Shown: in pieces, positions 1-10,264 of the stretch
Layout: the number at the start of each line of letters is the position of its first letter
How positions within the stretch are numbered: the stretch's first letter is position 1
NCBI GenBank assembly: GCA_025526915.1
Contig: JAHLKH010000087.1
Coordinates: 39,939-103,938 of the forward strand
Length of the DNA: 64,000 nt
Direction of reading: 5' to 3'
Source of the DNA: Entophlyctis helioformis
Taxonomy: Eukaryota; Chytridiomycota; Chytridiomycetes; Chytridiales; Chytriomycetaceae
The notes under the pieces: generated by a model
Databases searched by the model: none
The model's input: only the letters and a program-made list of their open reading frames with translations
Told to the model about the DNA's origin: nothing
Program-made: the position numbers and the translations under genes

Positions 1-80
1 CTGACAGAGCACACGGCTGCCTGGCTCACCCGCATCCAAGCCACGGCAAGCGGAGCGGCATCTCGGTCGACGACGTCAAG
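1..80 (+). other. possible exon end of a gene entering from the left
   Basis: Frame 3 is open from the window edge. It ends with residues like SGISVDDVK just before GTGCGT at 81, a 5' splice hexamer used repeatedly in this window (for example in the PRP17 and FKBP genes). This suggests the last part of an exon whose gene begins outside the window. No downstream exon could be recognised, so this is weak. Confidence 0.2.
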
Positions 81-203
81 GTGCGTGTGTGTGCGTATGT
101 ATACGTGTGCACCGAGCCTTCCTACCGATCGACCGCCAGCTGACCCACACCCACGCCCGACCACAGCTGTATGCTCGCCGCAATCCCAAGCTGGTGCGTG
201 TCA

Positions 204-315
204 TGTCTGTCTGTCTGTCTGTCTGTCTGTCCAACATACCAACATACCAACATACCAACATACCAACACACGCCAACATACCAACACACGCCAACATACC
301 AACACACGCCAACAT
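204..315. repeat. TGTC microsatellite followed by an ACATACCA minisatellite
   Basis: About seven TGTC units (204-231) run directly into tandem 8-bp ACATACCA units, then into 16-bp units alternating ACATACCA and ACACACGCCA-like blocks. Open frames across it are low-complexity shadows. From 81 to 624, before the kelch start codon, nothing else is recognisable apart from a pyrimidine-rich CTTCTCGACC repeat near 555-585. Confidence 0.85.
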
Positions 316-624
316 TCGCCACAACAGCTCGCGGCCATCGACAGCCACGGAAAGCCGTAGCGCTGCCCTCTGCCCGCTGCCACGTGGCGGCTGTTTGGCG
401 GCCGGTTGGCGGCCGCGCCTTGTGTCACGGGCCAATGAAAATCGCAAATTTGCCCCTGCCCCTTGCCCCTTACAGCCGGTCAGCCGGTCAGCGGTGCACA
501 CGCCGTCGCTCTTGTGTCATCTCCCGCCATCACCACTCCCACCACCTTCATCTCCGCCTTCTCGACCTTCTCGACCTTGTCGACTTTAGCTCACCACCAG
601 ACACTCCACTCCAGCCAGCCCAGC

Positions 625-3600
625 ATGCAGTCGGTCGCTGACCAGCTCGCCATGCAGCAGCAGCTGCAGGCACAGGCCTACCAGCTCGGCCAGATGCTGC
701 TCGTGCCGTCCGTCCAGTCCGACCCCGCCCAGATGCACATGGTGCACAAGCAACTCGAGCAGATCAAGGCGATGCAGGCCGTCATTGCCCAGCACCTGCA
801 CCAGCAGCACCAGCAGTACCAGCAACAGTATCAGCAGCAGCAGCAGCAGCAGCGTCCAACTCACCAGCGTGGTCCCAGCCTGTCCCACCTTGCGATCCAT
901 GCCAACCAACAGCACCTGCACCAACAGTCGCACCAGCAGCAGCCGATCGACAACTTGGTGTCACCAGTGTCGCCAGTTTCGCCTGACCCCCATCGCAGCA
1001 TGCCCCTGTCGCCCTTTGCTGTCCAGCCTCTGTCTACCCTTCCGTCTGGTGCACCGTCCACCTCCAGCGCCGCCGCACCAACGAGCGCCGCTGCGGCACC
1101 AGCACCAGCGTCGGCTGCCTCCGCTAGGGAATCTTTGTTGGCACTGCAGCACCAGCACCAGCACCAGCACCAGCAGCAAGTGCCGCCGACCGCATCTGCT
1201 GTGCACGCGGCGCCCCAATTGTTTGTCCCGCAATCGCATTTGGCTGCCGCCCCCGTGAACACCACGATGAACGGCACGGCAAACGGCACACAGCCCGCCC
1301 CCGGCCAGCCTTCTCCTGGCGCCGCGGCTGGTGCACAAGGCCCGTTCTCCATGGGCCGTCCGCGCAGAAACACCTCGTCGCCGCCACCGCCGCTTCAGCA
1401 GCAGCGCTTCTCGCTTGGCGGCGGCTCAGAGGTCGGCTCGGCGCTCACGGCCGGCTCGGGCTCGGGCTCGGGCTCGGCGCCTTCCGAGACGTCAACGATC
1501 CCGCCCGTCCCGCCGATCCCCGCGTCCTACACCACCAGCCAGCCGACCTTCTCCCCGCACTCGTCGCTGCTGTCGCAGTCGCAGCTGCACTCGCAGGCCT
1601 TTTCGTTCTCGCAGTCGCAGCTCGACTCGCCGTCCAGCTCCGTCGTCGACTCGTTTGAGCAGCTCGAGAACATCCTCAACCACCAGCAACGCATGCGGCT
1701 CGACGACCAGTCGTTCAACCCCCGCCAACAGCAGCATCGTGTGACCAGAGATTCAACGCCTCCTGCTACGCCGCCACAATCCCAACAGCAGCAGCAGCAA
1801 CAGCAACAGCAGCAGATGTTCTATCAGCAGTACCAGATGGCCAACACTGGCAGCCAGCAGATGCAGTCGCCGCAGTCGGCAAGACCCACCCCCAGCATGG
1901 TGTCGATCACGTCGTCGTCGGACGGGTCGTCACACGCTGCATCCGCCGGTGCACAGCACCCCTCCCAGCCAGCCTTCCTTGCCATCGACCCATCCGCCGC
2001 GTCGGGCATGACTGGTATGCCCATCTCCCCCTACGACTCTCTCGCGCGCCAGTCGACCATCACCCGGCGGTCGGTTGCGACAGCCGCCTTCTTGGGCTCT
2101 CCGGCCGACAGCCAAGCAGGTCCGGCGCGTTCGCCGGCCGTGCCGCCCAAGACGCCTGTGCAGATCCAGCCGCCGCCTGCCGTAACGGCTGCGCTGCGCT
2201 TCATGGACCCGCGGCCGATTGTGGGGCTGCCCGTCACGTCGCTCCCGCGTGCTTCTCCCCTGCCCATGCGGTGGTCGCGCATCACCCCCTCCACACCGTC
2301 GGCGTCGAGTCGCACAACGGCAGACGGCCCGCTCGCCACACGATCCCACGCTGCCGCGGTGGTCAATGGTCGCATGTACGTTGTCGGCGGTGGCGGTGCC
2401 AAACACTGCATCAACAGCATCGCCGTCTACGATCCCTCCACATCGCTTTGGACGACTCTCGGCCTGGGCGGCAGCGGCTCACGCGTCCCGCCTGCCCGCC
2501 GCGCGCATTCCGTCGCGGCCTATGGCGAGTTTCTGGTCGTGTTTGGCGGCGGCGACGGCCCTCACTACTTCAACGACGTGTGGGTGCTCGACACGCGCTC
2601 TGGCTTCTGGCTCGATGTCGTCGTGGCCACCAAGGACGGTCAAGGTCCCTGCCGCCGTCGCGCGCACTCGACTTGGGTGCATGGCGATGCCATGTACGTG
2701 TACGCCGGCGGCGACGGTGCGCGCGCACTTGGTGATCTGTGGCGCTTGACGGGTCTGTCGCGACTGGCGGCCCGGCCGGGCACTCTGCGGGCAGATCTCG
2801 ACGGCGGACACCGCCAGGTGCTCCTGCAGTGGGAGGCGGTCGAGACCAAGGGCCCGCAGCCGGCTGCGCGCGGATACCACACGTCGACGCTGTTTGGCGA
2901 CACCGTTGTCGTGTACGGCGGCTCAGACTCTCGCGAGTGTTTTGCCGACGTGTGGTCGCTGGATCTCGCGACCATGGCATGGACGCTGCACAAGTCGGCG
3001 TCGGTCGGCCCAGCCCAGCCTGCCAGCAACGGCGTTGGCGGCGTGATGGTGGCGCATCCGGTGACGCCGTTGGCGTGCGGCGACTGGCTCACGCGGCAGT
3101 GGCCGTCGGCCCCTACATGTACGTTGTCGGCGGCCATGACGGCGGCAAGTACTCGCGCGATGTCCGTGTGCTCGACGTCCGTGTCATGCAGTGGCTGGAC
3201 GACGCCACCGTCACGCGTCGGTGGATCCAGCAGCCGCCTTCTGCGTCTCGCGGTGTGTCGGCCGCTGGCCCCATACCCACGTCGCTGCAGCTTGCAATCG
3301 ACTCGGCTGTCATGGCCGGCAGTGCGGACAAGCACCGCAGTGCTCTCGACGTTCCTGCGCTTGATCGTCTTGTGCCACTCGACGTTGCCGGTGCCGGTGC
3401 TGCTGCTGCTGCTCCTGCTGCGGACTCGGCTGCAGTCGATGCTGTGGATGCCGCCACAACCACGATCGGAACCACGACTCCCTCGCTGCCGCCTGCTGCC
3501 GCTGCCGCTGCCATGCCTGTTGCACCACCAGCGCGTCGGCCGCGCACGTCGCCGTCGAGCCGCGGCTACCACTCGGTTGTGCTCCTCGACTCCCGTCTGA

Positions 3601-3731
3601 TCGTGTTTGGCGGCTTCGACGGCTCCCGCGTGTTTGATGATCTGTGGACGCTTGATCTTGGGTTCCGTGCGTACCTGTTGAACTGCGCGGCGGGCGATGT
3701 GCGGGTCGGCAGCCGTATTACCAAGCAATAG
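625..3731 (+). CDS. kelch-repeat protein with polyQ N-terminus (apparent frameshift near 3040-3085)
   Basis: The start at 625 (MQSVADQL) opens a Gln/Ser/Pro-rich region of about 550 residues with several CAG-encoded polyQ tracts. Kelch repeats follow from about 2340, each with a V(V/F)GG core and an upstream R-A-H or R-G-Y-H motif, as expected of a beta-propeller interaction domain. The first kelch blades are in frame 1. The next (RLAHAAVAVG then YVVGGHDGG) and the last (VVLLDSRLIVFGGFDG) continue in frame 3 to the TAG at 3729-3731. A GT-AG intron that would both restore the frame and keep the conserved RLAHAAV block was not found, so this is a one-base error or a real frameshift. Fungal kelch proteins of this kind (Tea1/Kel1-like) act in polarity, but orthology is not claimed. 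Confidence 0.7.
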
Positions 3732-3914
3732 ACGCAGTGTGCTGTAGAAGGATGTGCTGTGATGTGCTGTGATGTGCTGTGATACAATACAATGAATAGA
3801 TCGTGCCTGTTGGTGCTACTCGTGCAGACGCTCGTGCAGACGCTCTTGCAGACGCCCTTTCAGAAGCTCTTCCAGATCCGCTTGCTCCGCTCGTGGTTTC
3901 CCGATTCTTCCACC

Positions 3915-4991
3915 ATGTCGACGACAGCAACAATCGCAGCATCAACGCCAGCGACTGCACCCGCGCGCGCAGAGCAGCAGCTCGACGGCCCGCTCCCGCC
4001 TGCCCGCAGCCGCAGTCGCTGGGACACGCTGCCCGTCGAGCTCCACGACCTGATCCTCGGGCATGCCGGCGCCCTCACGCAGTTCCTCAACGGCCGCTTC
4101 CCGCCCACGCCGCCGCTGCCCACCTGCCGCCAAATCTGGATCGACGTCTTCCGGCTCGACTGGCCCGGCGACCTCGCCCTCCTGCCGCAGGGCGGCCACC
4201 ACCTGTCCGACCTCCGCCTGGTCGCCTCGCGCACCATGTACGACCGCCTCTGCGCCCGCTTCCCGTACTCCCGCTACTTTTTCCGCCACATTGCGTACCG
4301 CATGTGCTGGATCGAGCTCATCGACATGGCCCGGCCGCGCTCGGTCGCATCCATGGCCCTGCGCCACGGCTACCTGCCCCTCCTGGCGCACATGGTCGAC
4401 TCGGGCCTGGTGCGGCTGGGCGACCTGCGCGTGTACAAGTCCGACTACGTCGAAGACGAGTACTCGTACGCGGTCGTCGACAAGGCCGCCGAGTTTGGCC
4501 ACGTGCACGTGGCTGCCTGGCTCATCGAACGCGGTGCCCAACCGCCGCTCTCGTCGCGCGGCCTCGATGCGGCTGCCCGCAACGGCCATCTCGATATCCT
4601 CGTCTGGATGCTCCAGCATCACCCGGCCGTCCGGTGCACGGCTGCCGCCATGGACTATGCGGCGCGGTATGGCCATACCCGCATTGTTGAATGGCTGCAC
4701 GAGAATGGCGCTGCTTGCACTGGCCTGGCGGGCGAATGGGCTGCGCGCTTTGGCCACTGGGACACGCTCCTTGCCCTTGTTCGTGTGCGGCCCGAAACGC
4801 ATACCCTCGACACTATCCGGCAGATTGTGCGGTGCGGATGCGTCCATTCACCCGTTTCGCCTCTCTCGTCATCGTCATCGTCGTCCCCATCGTCGTCATC
4901 ATCATCGTCCCGGCCATCGTCCCGTCATCAGCGGTCCTGGGATCCGTGCCCGTCGCATTGTCACCAGAAGATATGCTTCCGAAAGCCGTGA
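3915..4991 (+). CDS. F-box-like/ankyrin-repeat protein A
   Basis: The start at 3915 sits in a good CACCATGTCG context; an in-frame upstream ATG at 3792 would add low-complexity residues. Residues 40-75 hold an F-box-like motif (LPVELHDLILGHAGALTQFL), then the module shared by all five paralogues here (W.D.F..DW.GDLALLP, then TMYDRLC.RFP). Short ankyrin-like repeats of the GH..V..WL type follow. It is the shortest and most diverged copy, with no NRTEGCT repeats. The last ~55 residues are serine-rich and encoded by TCATCG repeats, so the true C-terminus is doubtful; an alternative frame (4691 onward) continues with more protein-like sequence, but no splice restoring it was found. Confidence 0.6.
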   Translation: MSTTATIAASTPATAPARAEQQLDGPLPPARSRSRWDTLPVELHDLILGHAGALTQFLNGRFPPTPPLPTCRQIWIDVFRLDWPGDLALLPQGGHHLSDLRLVASRTMYDRLCARFPYSRYFFRHIAYRMCWIELIDMARPRSVASMALRHGYLPLLAHMVDSGLVRLGDLRVYKSDYVEDEYSYAVVDKAAEFGHVHVAAWLIERGAQPPLSSRGLDAAARNGHLDILVWMLQHHPAVRCTAAAMDYAARYGHTRIVEWLHENGAACTGLAGEWAARFGHWDTLLALVRVRPETHTLDTIRQIVRCGCVHSPVSPLSSSSSSSPSSSSSSSRPSSRHQRSWDPCPSHCHQKICFRKP

Positions 4992-5182
4992 CCGCGGTCC
5001 TGGATATCCCTTCCTGCACGCGCGCACAGATCCTCTCTGACCTGGTGCTCCATCATGTTGGTGCACCACCCGAGTCGACACACTACGCGCTGGACACGGG
5101 CGTGATTGCTGTGCTGCGCGCTCTCAATCTCGCCGTCATTGATATGACACGCTGTCACTCGATGAAGGCATCTCTCTCTGGT

Positions 5183-5480
5183 GGTGCCTCTATCTACGGC
5201 ACTGGCGACGAGCCCATCCTCAGCGGTGCTGCTGCCATGGCTGCCTCGTCGTGTCGGTCGTTGCTGCCCTCCTCGCTCCTCTCGCCCTCTTCTGATCTGC
5301 TTTGTGATGCGTCTGCAAAGCGCGATCTGTCCGTCTCCTTTCTTCTCATGCTCTCATCCACCAACCAAGCCAAACAAGACGGCACTCTCATCCACCAAGA
5401 CTGCAACAACAGCTACTACTACAAGACTGACACAACATCCAATAAACCCGGATGGTCTCCATCCACAAAACCACACCATG
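5183..5480 (+). pseudogene. relic 3' end of a GPI-anchor-type gene, copy 1
   Basis: This encodes SGGASIYGTGDEPILSG followed by AAAMAAS, then the frame breaks. Nucleotides through CTCTTCTGATCTGC and the following 3' UTR match copies at 7440-7830 (+) and 21310-21780 (-). Compared with copy 3, an internal segment (LPAGEIYTKHTLPGG) is deleted and a frameshift destroys the hydrophobic tail. It is interpreted as a dead duplicate of a last exon. Confidence 0.55.
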
Positions 5481-5499
5481 TGCCCGATCAGGCAATGCC

Positions 5500-5710
5500 C
5501 ACGTGAGCCGTTCAATGTCAGCGAGGCGACCGCCATGCCTGGCCTCCTGTTCAACCTGTTCTCAACAACAGCCTCGATGACTTCCCCGAGATCAGCATCC
5601 CTGTCGTGGCGATGGTCCAGGCATCCGTGGAATGCGGTCATTCTCGCAGAGTCGCATGTACCATCGGCAGACGCCGTGAAGGTCGTGGTGGCAATCACGT
5701 CTTCATTCCC
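5500..5710 (+). pseudogene. relic coding segment 2, copy 1
   Basis: The frame reads VSEATAMPGLLFNLF, then breaks. About 200 bp are clearly homologous to 21080-21290 (-) and 23500-23740 (-), where the reading is (R)SVSGEATA(M/I)(P/S)G(L/I)L(F/L)NLF followed by SLDDIPQISIP in the best copy. No family was recognised. It always lies just downstream of an ankyrin gene, on the opposite strand, as part of the duplicated unit. Confidence 0.5.
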
Positions 5711-7332
5711 AAAACGAGTCTTGGCCATCCATCAGTTGCTTGATGCTTGCAGTTTCTGATGGTCGACTCGAGTCTCTCGATGGTGGCTATAGTGGCGATT
5801 CCTTGGTTTGCTTGAGCAAGCAGCGTCTGTGCGCGGTCCAGTGTGAGGCTGCCAAGCATAATGTCAACTATCTCGGCATTCATGGTCCAGTTGAGTGCCT
5901 CGAGTTCAACCGGATATCCGCAATCCAGCCAGTACCGCAGCATCTCGGCATCGCCGACAGCGGCCATACGTTCAATGACATGGGACGATGTATGGACGCC
6001 AGTGGAGAGCAGGTATTTGACAACGTCCACGTGTCCATGCCTGATGGCTTGATCCAGTGCGCGGGGAGTACACGCTTCGCCGCGAGCCTTGTGGAGCCAG
6101 ATGACGACATCCAGATGATTGTTCATAACTGCGTTATCCATCGCATCAGTCGTGCATCCTTCCGTGCGGTTATCGTGGAGCCACTTGACGACAGGCAGAT
6201 GGCCGTAGGCAGCCGCAAGGTCCATGGCTTCAGTCGTGCATCCCTCTGTCCTGTTGGCATGTAGCCACTTGACGACGTGCAGATGACCGTTGCCAGCCGC
6301 CCAGTCCATCGCCTTGGTCGTGCATCCTTCCGTTCGATTCTTGTGGAGCCACTTGACGACATGCAGATGTCCGTTTTCCGCCGCCCAGTCCATGGCTTCT
6401 GTCGTGCATCCCGTCACACCGAGATCAAACAAGTATTGCACAACGTCGAGATGTCCGTGTTCCGCTGCTTGGTCGACTGCACTGTGCCAGTAGGAGCTTG
6501 TCGGATCGTGTTTGGCCATCCAGTGCTGGAGCGTCTTGTACTTGTCGTCGAGATGCTTGAGCAGATCGAGACAGCCAAAGCGGATCGCCATGCGAGCGAG
6601 TGCGATCGGAAACGTAAAGTCGACCAGATCGAACCAGCCGTGCCGCATGGGAATGAGAAGCAGCCGGCGGCTTTCAAAACGAGTGGCATCGAACGGGTCG
6701 TCGTAGTTGTTGTTGCGTGCGTCGACTTTGGCGCACTCCGTCTCAGTGTGCTGAGGAAAGCGCTTGCAGAGACGGTCGTACATGGAGCGAGAGTGTGCGT
6801 GCAGGAGTCCGTTGTCGGTCGTCAGATCAACGTCCGGCAGCAGAGCCAGATCGCCCTGCCAGTCGACCTTGAACGCATCGGTCCACATCTGCAGCTTGGT
6901 CGCTTCGTCGAGTGTGGCCGTGTCGTCGAGCAGTCCGTTGAGGAAGCGAGTGAGCGGGCCGGCGTGCTTGAGGATCATGGCGTGGATCTCGGCCGGCTTG
7001 CCGTCCCAGTGGCTGCTGCCGAACGCAAGGTCGCCGGTGGCTGGCGGCACCACATAGCGAGGCACAACTGGCTGTGCGGTCGTTGCTGCTGATGGCTGTC
7101 CTGGCTCGACGGCTTGGCTGCCGCTCGCTCCAACGACCTGCTCGACCACAGCCCGCTGCTCTGCTGTGCTCTGCAGCTGGCTCTGCAGACGGCGCACATG
7201 CTCGTTGCTGGCTGCTGCGTCTGCGTCTGCGTTGCCTGTCTGTCGCTGCGTTGTTGCATCGTCACAGCCGCTTGCTCGCTTTGTGGTTGCGAGGACAAGA
7301 TCCACTCGAAACGATCGTCCAACAAGTGCCAT
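5695..7332 (-). CDS. F-box-like/ankyrin-repeat protein B (start uncertain)
   Basis: This is a paralogue of C and D: coiled-coil-like HVRRLQSQLQ, an F-box-like GKPAEIHAMILKHAGPLTRFL, the WQGDLALLPDV and MYDRLCKRFP modules, then 28-residue ankyrin-like repeats (GHL.VVKWLH.NRTEGCTT.AMD.AA.N). The paralogues' start codon is conserved at 7259, but between it and the body this copy has 59 nt where C and D have 60. That ATG is therefore out of frame. The in-frame upstream ATGs are at 7332 and 7410. The gene either uses one of those or is a recent 5' frameshift pseudogene; the rest of the frame is intact. Confidence 0.6.
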   Translation of the reverse strand: MALVGRSFRVDLVLATTKRASGCDDATTQRQTGNADADAAASNEHVRRLQSQLQSTAEQRAVVEQVVGASGSQAVEPGQPSAATTAQPVVPRYVVPPATGDLAFGSSHWDGKPAEIHAMILKHAGPLTRFLNGLLDDTATLDEATKLQMWTDAFKVDWQGDLALLPDVDLTTDNGLLHAHSRSMYDRLCKRFPQHTETECAKVDARNNNYDDPFDATRFESRRLLLIPMRHGWFDLVDFTFPIALARMAIRFGCLDLLKHLDDKYKTLQHWMAKHDPTSSYWHSAVDQAAEHGHLDVVQYLFDLGVTGCTTEAMDWAAENGHLHVVKWLHKNRTEGCTTKAMDWAAGNGHLHVVKWLHANRTEGCTTEAMDLAAAYGHLPVVKWLHDNRTEGCTTDAMDNAVMNNHLDVVIWLHKARGEACTPRALDQAIRHGHVDVVKYLLSTGVHTSSHVIERMAAVGDAEMLRYWLDCGYPVELEALNWTMNAEIVDIMLGSLTLDRAQTLLAQANQGIATIATIERLESTIRNCKHQATDGWPRLVLGMKT

Positions 7333-7386
7333 TGCAACACGAGAATGTGGGACATGCACCGACACGGCATGCCGTGGTGCACAGTG

Positions 7387-7850
7387 TGGCTGGCGTGGTG
7401 GACTTGGCATGCAAGCAGTGTGCTTCTGGGAAGTGGCCTTGTGTGATGATTGCTAACGAGCCTGTGTCATCTGCCGCTCCGTCGCCCTCTCCCTCTGGCG
7501 GTGCCTCCATCTACGGCACCGGCGACCTGCCTGCTGGCGAGATCTACACCAAGCACCCGCTGCCTGGCTGACGACGAGCCCATCCTCAGCGGTGCTGCTG
7601 CCATGGCTGCCTCGGTCGTGTCGGTCGTTGCTGCCCTCCTCGCTCCTCTCGCCCTCTTCTGATCTGCTTTGTGATGCGTCTGCAAAGCGCGATCTGTCCG
7701 TCTCCTTTCTTCTCATGCTCTCATCCACCAACCAAGCCACACAAGATGGCACTCTCATCCACCAAGACTGCAACAGCAGCAGCTACACCAAGACTGACAC
7801 AAAGCCAATAAACCCGGATGGTCTCCATCCACAAAACCCACAACCACCGT
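7387..7850 (+). pseudogene. relic 3' end of a GPI-anchor-type gene, copy 2
   Basis: Coding-like sequence runs WPCVM-type residues, SSAAPSPSPSGGASIYGTG, then a stop after HPLPG at 7571, and then a second frame with EPILSGAAAMAAS and a hydrophobic VVSVVAALLAPLALF tail ending in TGA at 7662. One indel relative to copy 3 separates the two halves. It overlaps the 5' end of ankyrin gene B on the opposite strand, the same arrangement as copy 3 with gene D. From 7663 to 8236 there is only its 3' flank and no further gene. Confidence 0.55.
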
Positions 7851-8236
7851 GCCTGACTACCGATCTCTGGTGTCGCTGACGGCTGGAAAATTGCCTTCTG
7901 CAGTCACTTCAGACTGCCATGCCCCAGCTGATCATGACGCATGGCTTTGCACTGCTCATTCCTTGCAGCTGCCACGCCTTGTGCATGCACAATAGATCCG
8001 AGTGATCACTTTGACCGCGTTGCATCACTCGAAAACAGTCGCGATGTGATGCGATGATGAGCACAACCACGACTCTCACGAGCAGACACAGCGACAGCCA
8101 GCATCGGGCTGATGCGTGTATCACGGCAGCCCATGCAGCAACAATGCCAGGCACAACCGTTCAAAAGCAGCGCCATTCTGCCACTCCCTTCACAGCTTGT
8201 CAACACCAGCCGATCATCCAACCTTCCCAGCCAGCC

Positions 8237-8833
8237 ATGAAGCTCACGACGCTCGTTGTTCTCCTGCTCACAGCCGTCCACAGTGCGCTCGCTGTCGCAC
8301 TTCCGCAGACATCCCCAACGCCCCTGCCGTCCCAGCGGGACATTGAGACGCTCTTCCTCGTGCCATCCAACCACACGCGGACAGCCATCCTGTCGGCCAG
8401 AGGCACATACAAGTACAAGTGCGTGCGTCTCGCGTCGACCAACCGCACCGTCTGGCAAGGCGAGTCGGTCAAGTCGAAGCTGTACCGACCCAGCGGCCGT
8501 AGCGTGGGCACCTACACGGCCAACCTCGTCACCAACTGGCACAAGTTTGCGCTCACGGTCGCTCCCAAGTCTGCTGCGACGGGCAAGCAGATCCGCACCA
8601 ACGCTCGCTACTCGACGGCCAAGGATCTGCCATGGGGACTCATTGACATCAACACCGTGACGCCGGCCAGCACCACCAACTTCTTCACCAACAAGTCCAG
8701 CTACGCTCTCCGTGCTTTCACCAAAGGCGGTCGCGTGTACCCTGCCACGGTGCGGTGTACGACCACCAAGCACATTGGCCGCACCCGCGAGCAGAAGTTT
8801 ACTGCCCAGTACTGGTTCTACCTCAGCCCTTGA
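8237..8833 (+). CDS. secreted DUF3455-like protein 1
   Basis: 198 residues. The chosen start at 8237 gives a clean signal peptide (MKLTTLVVLLLTAVHSALA); the longer frame from 8054 adds unrelated residues. The mature part follows the DUF3455 pattern: an RGTYKYKCV strand, SVGTYTANLV, a central DLPW segment, AFTKGGRVYP and a C-terminal EQKFTAQYWFYLSP. It is a tandem paralogue of the next gene (9364). Family function is not established. Extracellular location follows from the signal peptide; several N-x-T/S sites are present. Confidence 0.7.
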   Translation: MKLTTLVVLLLTAVHSALAVALPQTSPTPLPSQRDIETLFLVPSNHTRTAILSARGTYKYKCVRLASTNRTVWQGESVKSKLYRPSGRSVGTYTANLVTNWHKFALTVAPKSAATGKQIRTNARYSTAKDLPWGLIDINTVTPASTTNFFTNKSSYALRAFTKGGRVYPATVRCTTTKHIGRTREQKFTAQYWFYLSP

Positions 8834-9275
8834 CGTGTCTTGGATGGTCTGCCTCTCTGTCTGCCTCTCTGCCTGCCTGTCTATCCATCTATATATGCCG
8901 TCTCGTTTCGTTTATAAAGCCACATCGCACTGCACACACTTGGCTTCAAAGCACACATTCCAGCGTGCATGACAGACGGAGGGCAGCTGGCAGACACCCC
9001 TACGACACGCGATGATCACAGACTCATACAGTGGTGATGCAAGGGTGAAGCATGCGGGGCAAGTCCATCCCATCCCATCCCAAGCCATCCCAAGCAATGA
9101 CATGCTGTGCCATGCTGTGCCATGCTGTGCTTGATGTGCTTGATGGCCATGTGACGTTGATGTTGAGCGACGCAGCCAAGGCGAGATGATTATCGTCGGA
9201 GTTTGGTGCAACATCATCAGGCGTCGCGTTCAACGTGATCAGGGCCATCCAAGAGCGTGCTGTGTGAGTGCAGAG
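8834..9275. other. intergenic region, no gene seen
   Basis: It contains a CTGCCTGTCT-type simple repeat just after the stop, an AAGCCATCCC/CATGCTGTGC short tandem stretch (about 9065-9140), and the 5' flank of the next gene. No coding sequence or RNA gene was recognised. Confidence 0.6.
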
Positions 9276-9282
9276 TATAAAA
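9276..9282 (+). promoter_or_regulatory. TATA box of secreted protein 2
   Basis: TATAAAA lies 82 bp upstream of the start codon at 9364, followed by a CA-rich leader. Perfect TATA boxes were seen at only two genes in this window. Confidence 0.6.
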
Positions 9283-9363
9283 GCTGGCCATCTGTTGCCA
9301 GATGTGCTCATCTCAACACCACCACCACAAACTCTCTTTCAACACACACACACACACACAATC

Positions 9364-10011
9364 ATGCAGCTCGTCGCCGCCCTTCTCTTGTTGGTCGCCA
9401 GCACCGTCACGCAGGTCCTCGCTCAGTTGCCAGTACCAGCACCGACCCGGCCGTCCAAGGCGGTGGTCGAAGAGTCGCTTGGTCTGCCGGCCAACCTCAC
9501 GCGCTTCCGCACGCTCATCGCACGCGGCCGCACGTACTACTCGTGCAACCTCATCAACCCCGACACGGCCGCATGGATCCCCACGACGATATCCGCACCC
9601 CTCTACCTGACCGCCCGCCGCATCCAGGTCGGCACATACAACGCCAATCTGTCCATCCCCGAGCACGTCTGGGAACACACCGCCGACGGCTCGCAGGTGT
9701 TTGGAGCCGAGATCGCCACGTCGGTCGACCACACATCCGGCAACGACCTGCCGTACGCTCTGTACAACGCCACCGAGGTCATTGCCGACAGCCCCACCGA
9801 CTATTTCGCCAAGACGGCGTTTCTCATCCGCACGTACACCAAGAACGGCCGTGTCAACCCGCGCGCCCGGTGCGATCTCGACAAGGTCGGCCGTGTGCGT
9901 GACCAGCGGTTTGCTGCACACTACTGGTTCTACCGCCCCGCTATTACTGTTCAGCCCACGAACCCGACCGACGAGACGACCGCGTCCGAGCCTGAGATCA
10001 TCACCGCTTGA
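9364..10011 (+). CDS. secreted DUF3455-like protein 2
   Basis: 215 residues with an N-terminal signal peptide (MQLVAALLLLVASTVTQVLA). It carries the full DUF3455-like layout: RGRTYYSCNL, Trp in AAWIP, VGTYNANL, W(E)HTADGSQVFG, DLPYAL, a LIRTYTKNGRVNP segment with a following Cys, and the terminal FAAHYWFYRP. It ends with a Thr/Glu-rich tail absent from its neighbour. A perfect TATA box suggests strong or regulated expression. Role unknown; secreted. Confidence 0.75.
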   Translation: MQLVAALLLLVASTVTQVLAQLPVPAPTRPSKAVVEESLGLPANLTRFRTLIARGRTYYSCNLINPDTAAWIPTTISAPLYLTARRIQVGTYNANLSIPEHVWEHTADGSQVFGAEIATSVDHTSGNDLPYALYNATEVIADSPTDYFAKTAFLIRTYTKNGRVNPRARCDLDKVGRVRDQRFAAHYWFYRPAITVQPTNPTDETTASEPEIITA

Positions 10012-10264
10012 TCCTGTCGCTCGTGCCCTTGTCCATGCCCCACTCGCCACACTCTGCTGTTCCTCTTGCCTCTTATGCTCTTAGTTTTACATGAACCGTT
10101 CTATTTCCACTTGCTGTTGTTGGTGTATGCTTTCATCGAGACACTGTGCCAGCGGCAACCACAAACAGACCAACGAAGCCAGTGGAAGGGAAGGGAAAGG
10201 TTGTGGTGGGCATGTGCATTCGTGTATTGACAACCGATACAGAAGAAGGGTATCAGCGCAGATC

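Noticed and set aside
231..315. possible CRISPR-like array
   Set aside because: Units are 8-16 bp with no unique spacers; this is a simple minisatellite in eukaryotic DNA.
3043..3099. 57-nt GT-AG intron as explanation for the kelch frame change
   Set aside because: Its length is a multiple of three, so it does not change frame, and it would delete the conserved RLAHAA residues.
2640..3728. 362-codon minus-strand frame
   Set aside because: Shadow of the kelch-repeat gene.
4832..4931. 100-nt GT-AG intron extending ankyrin protein A
   Set aside because: Splicing it leads into the wrong frame for the protein-like sequence after 4940.
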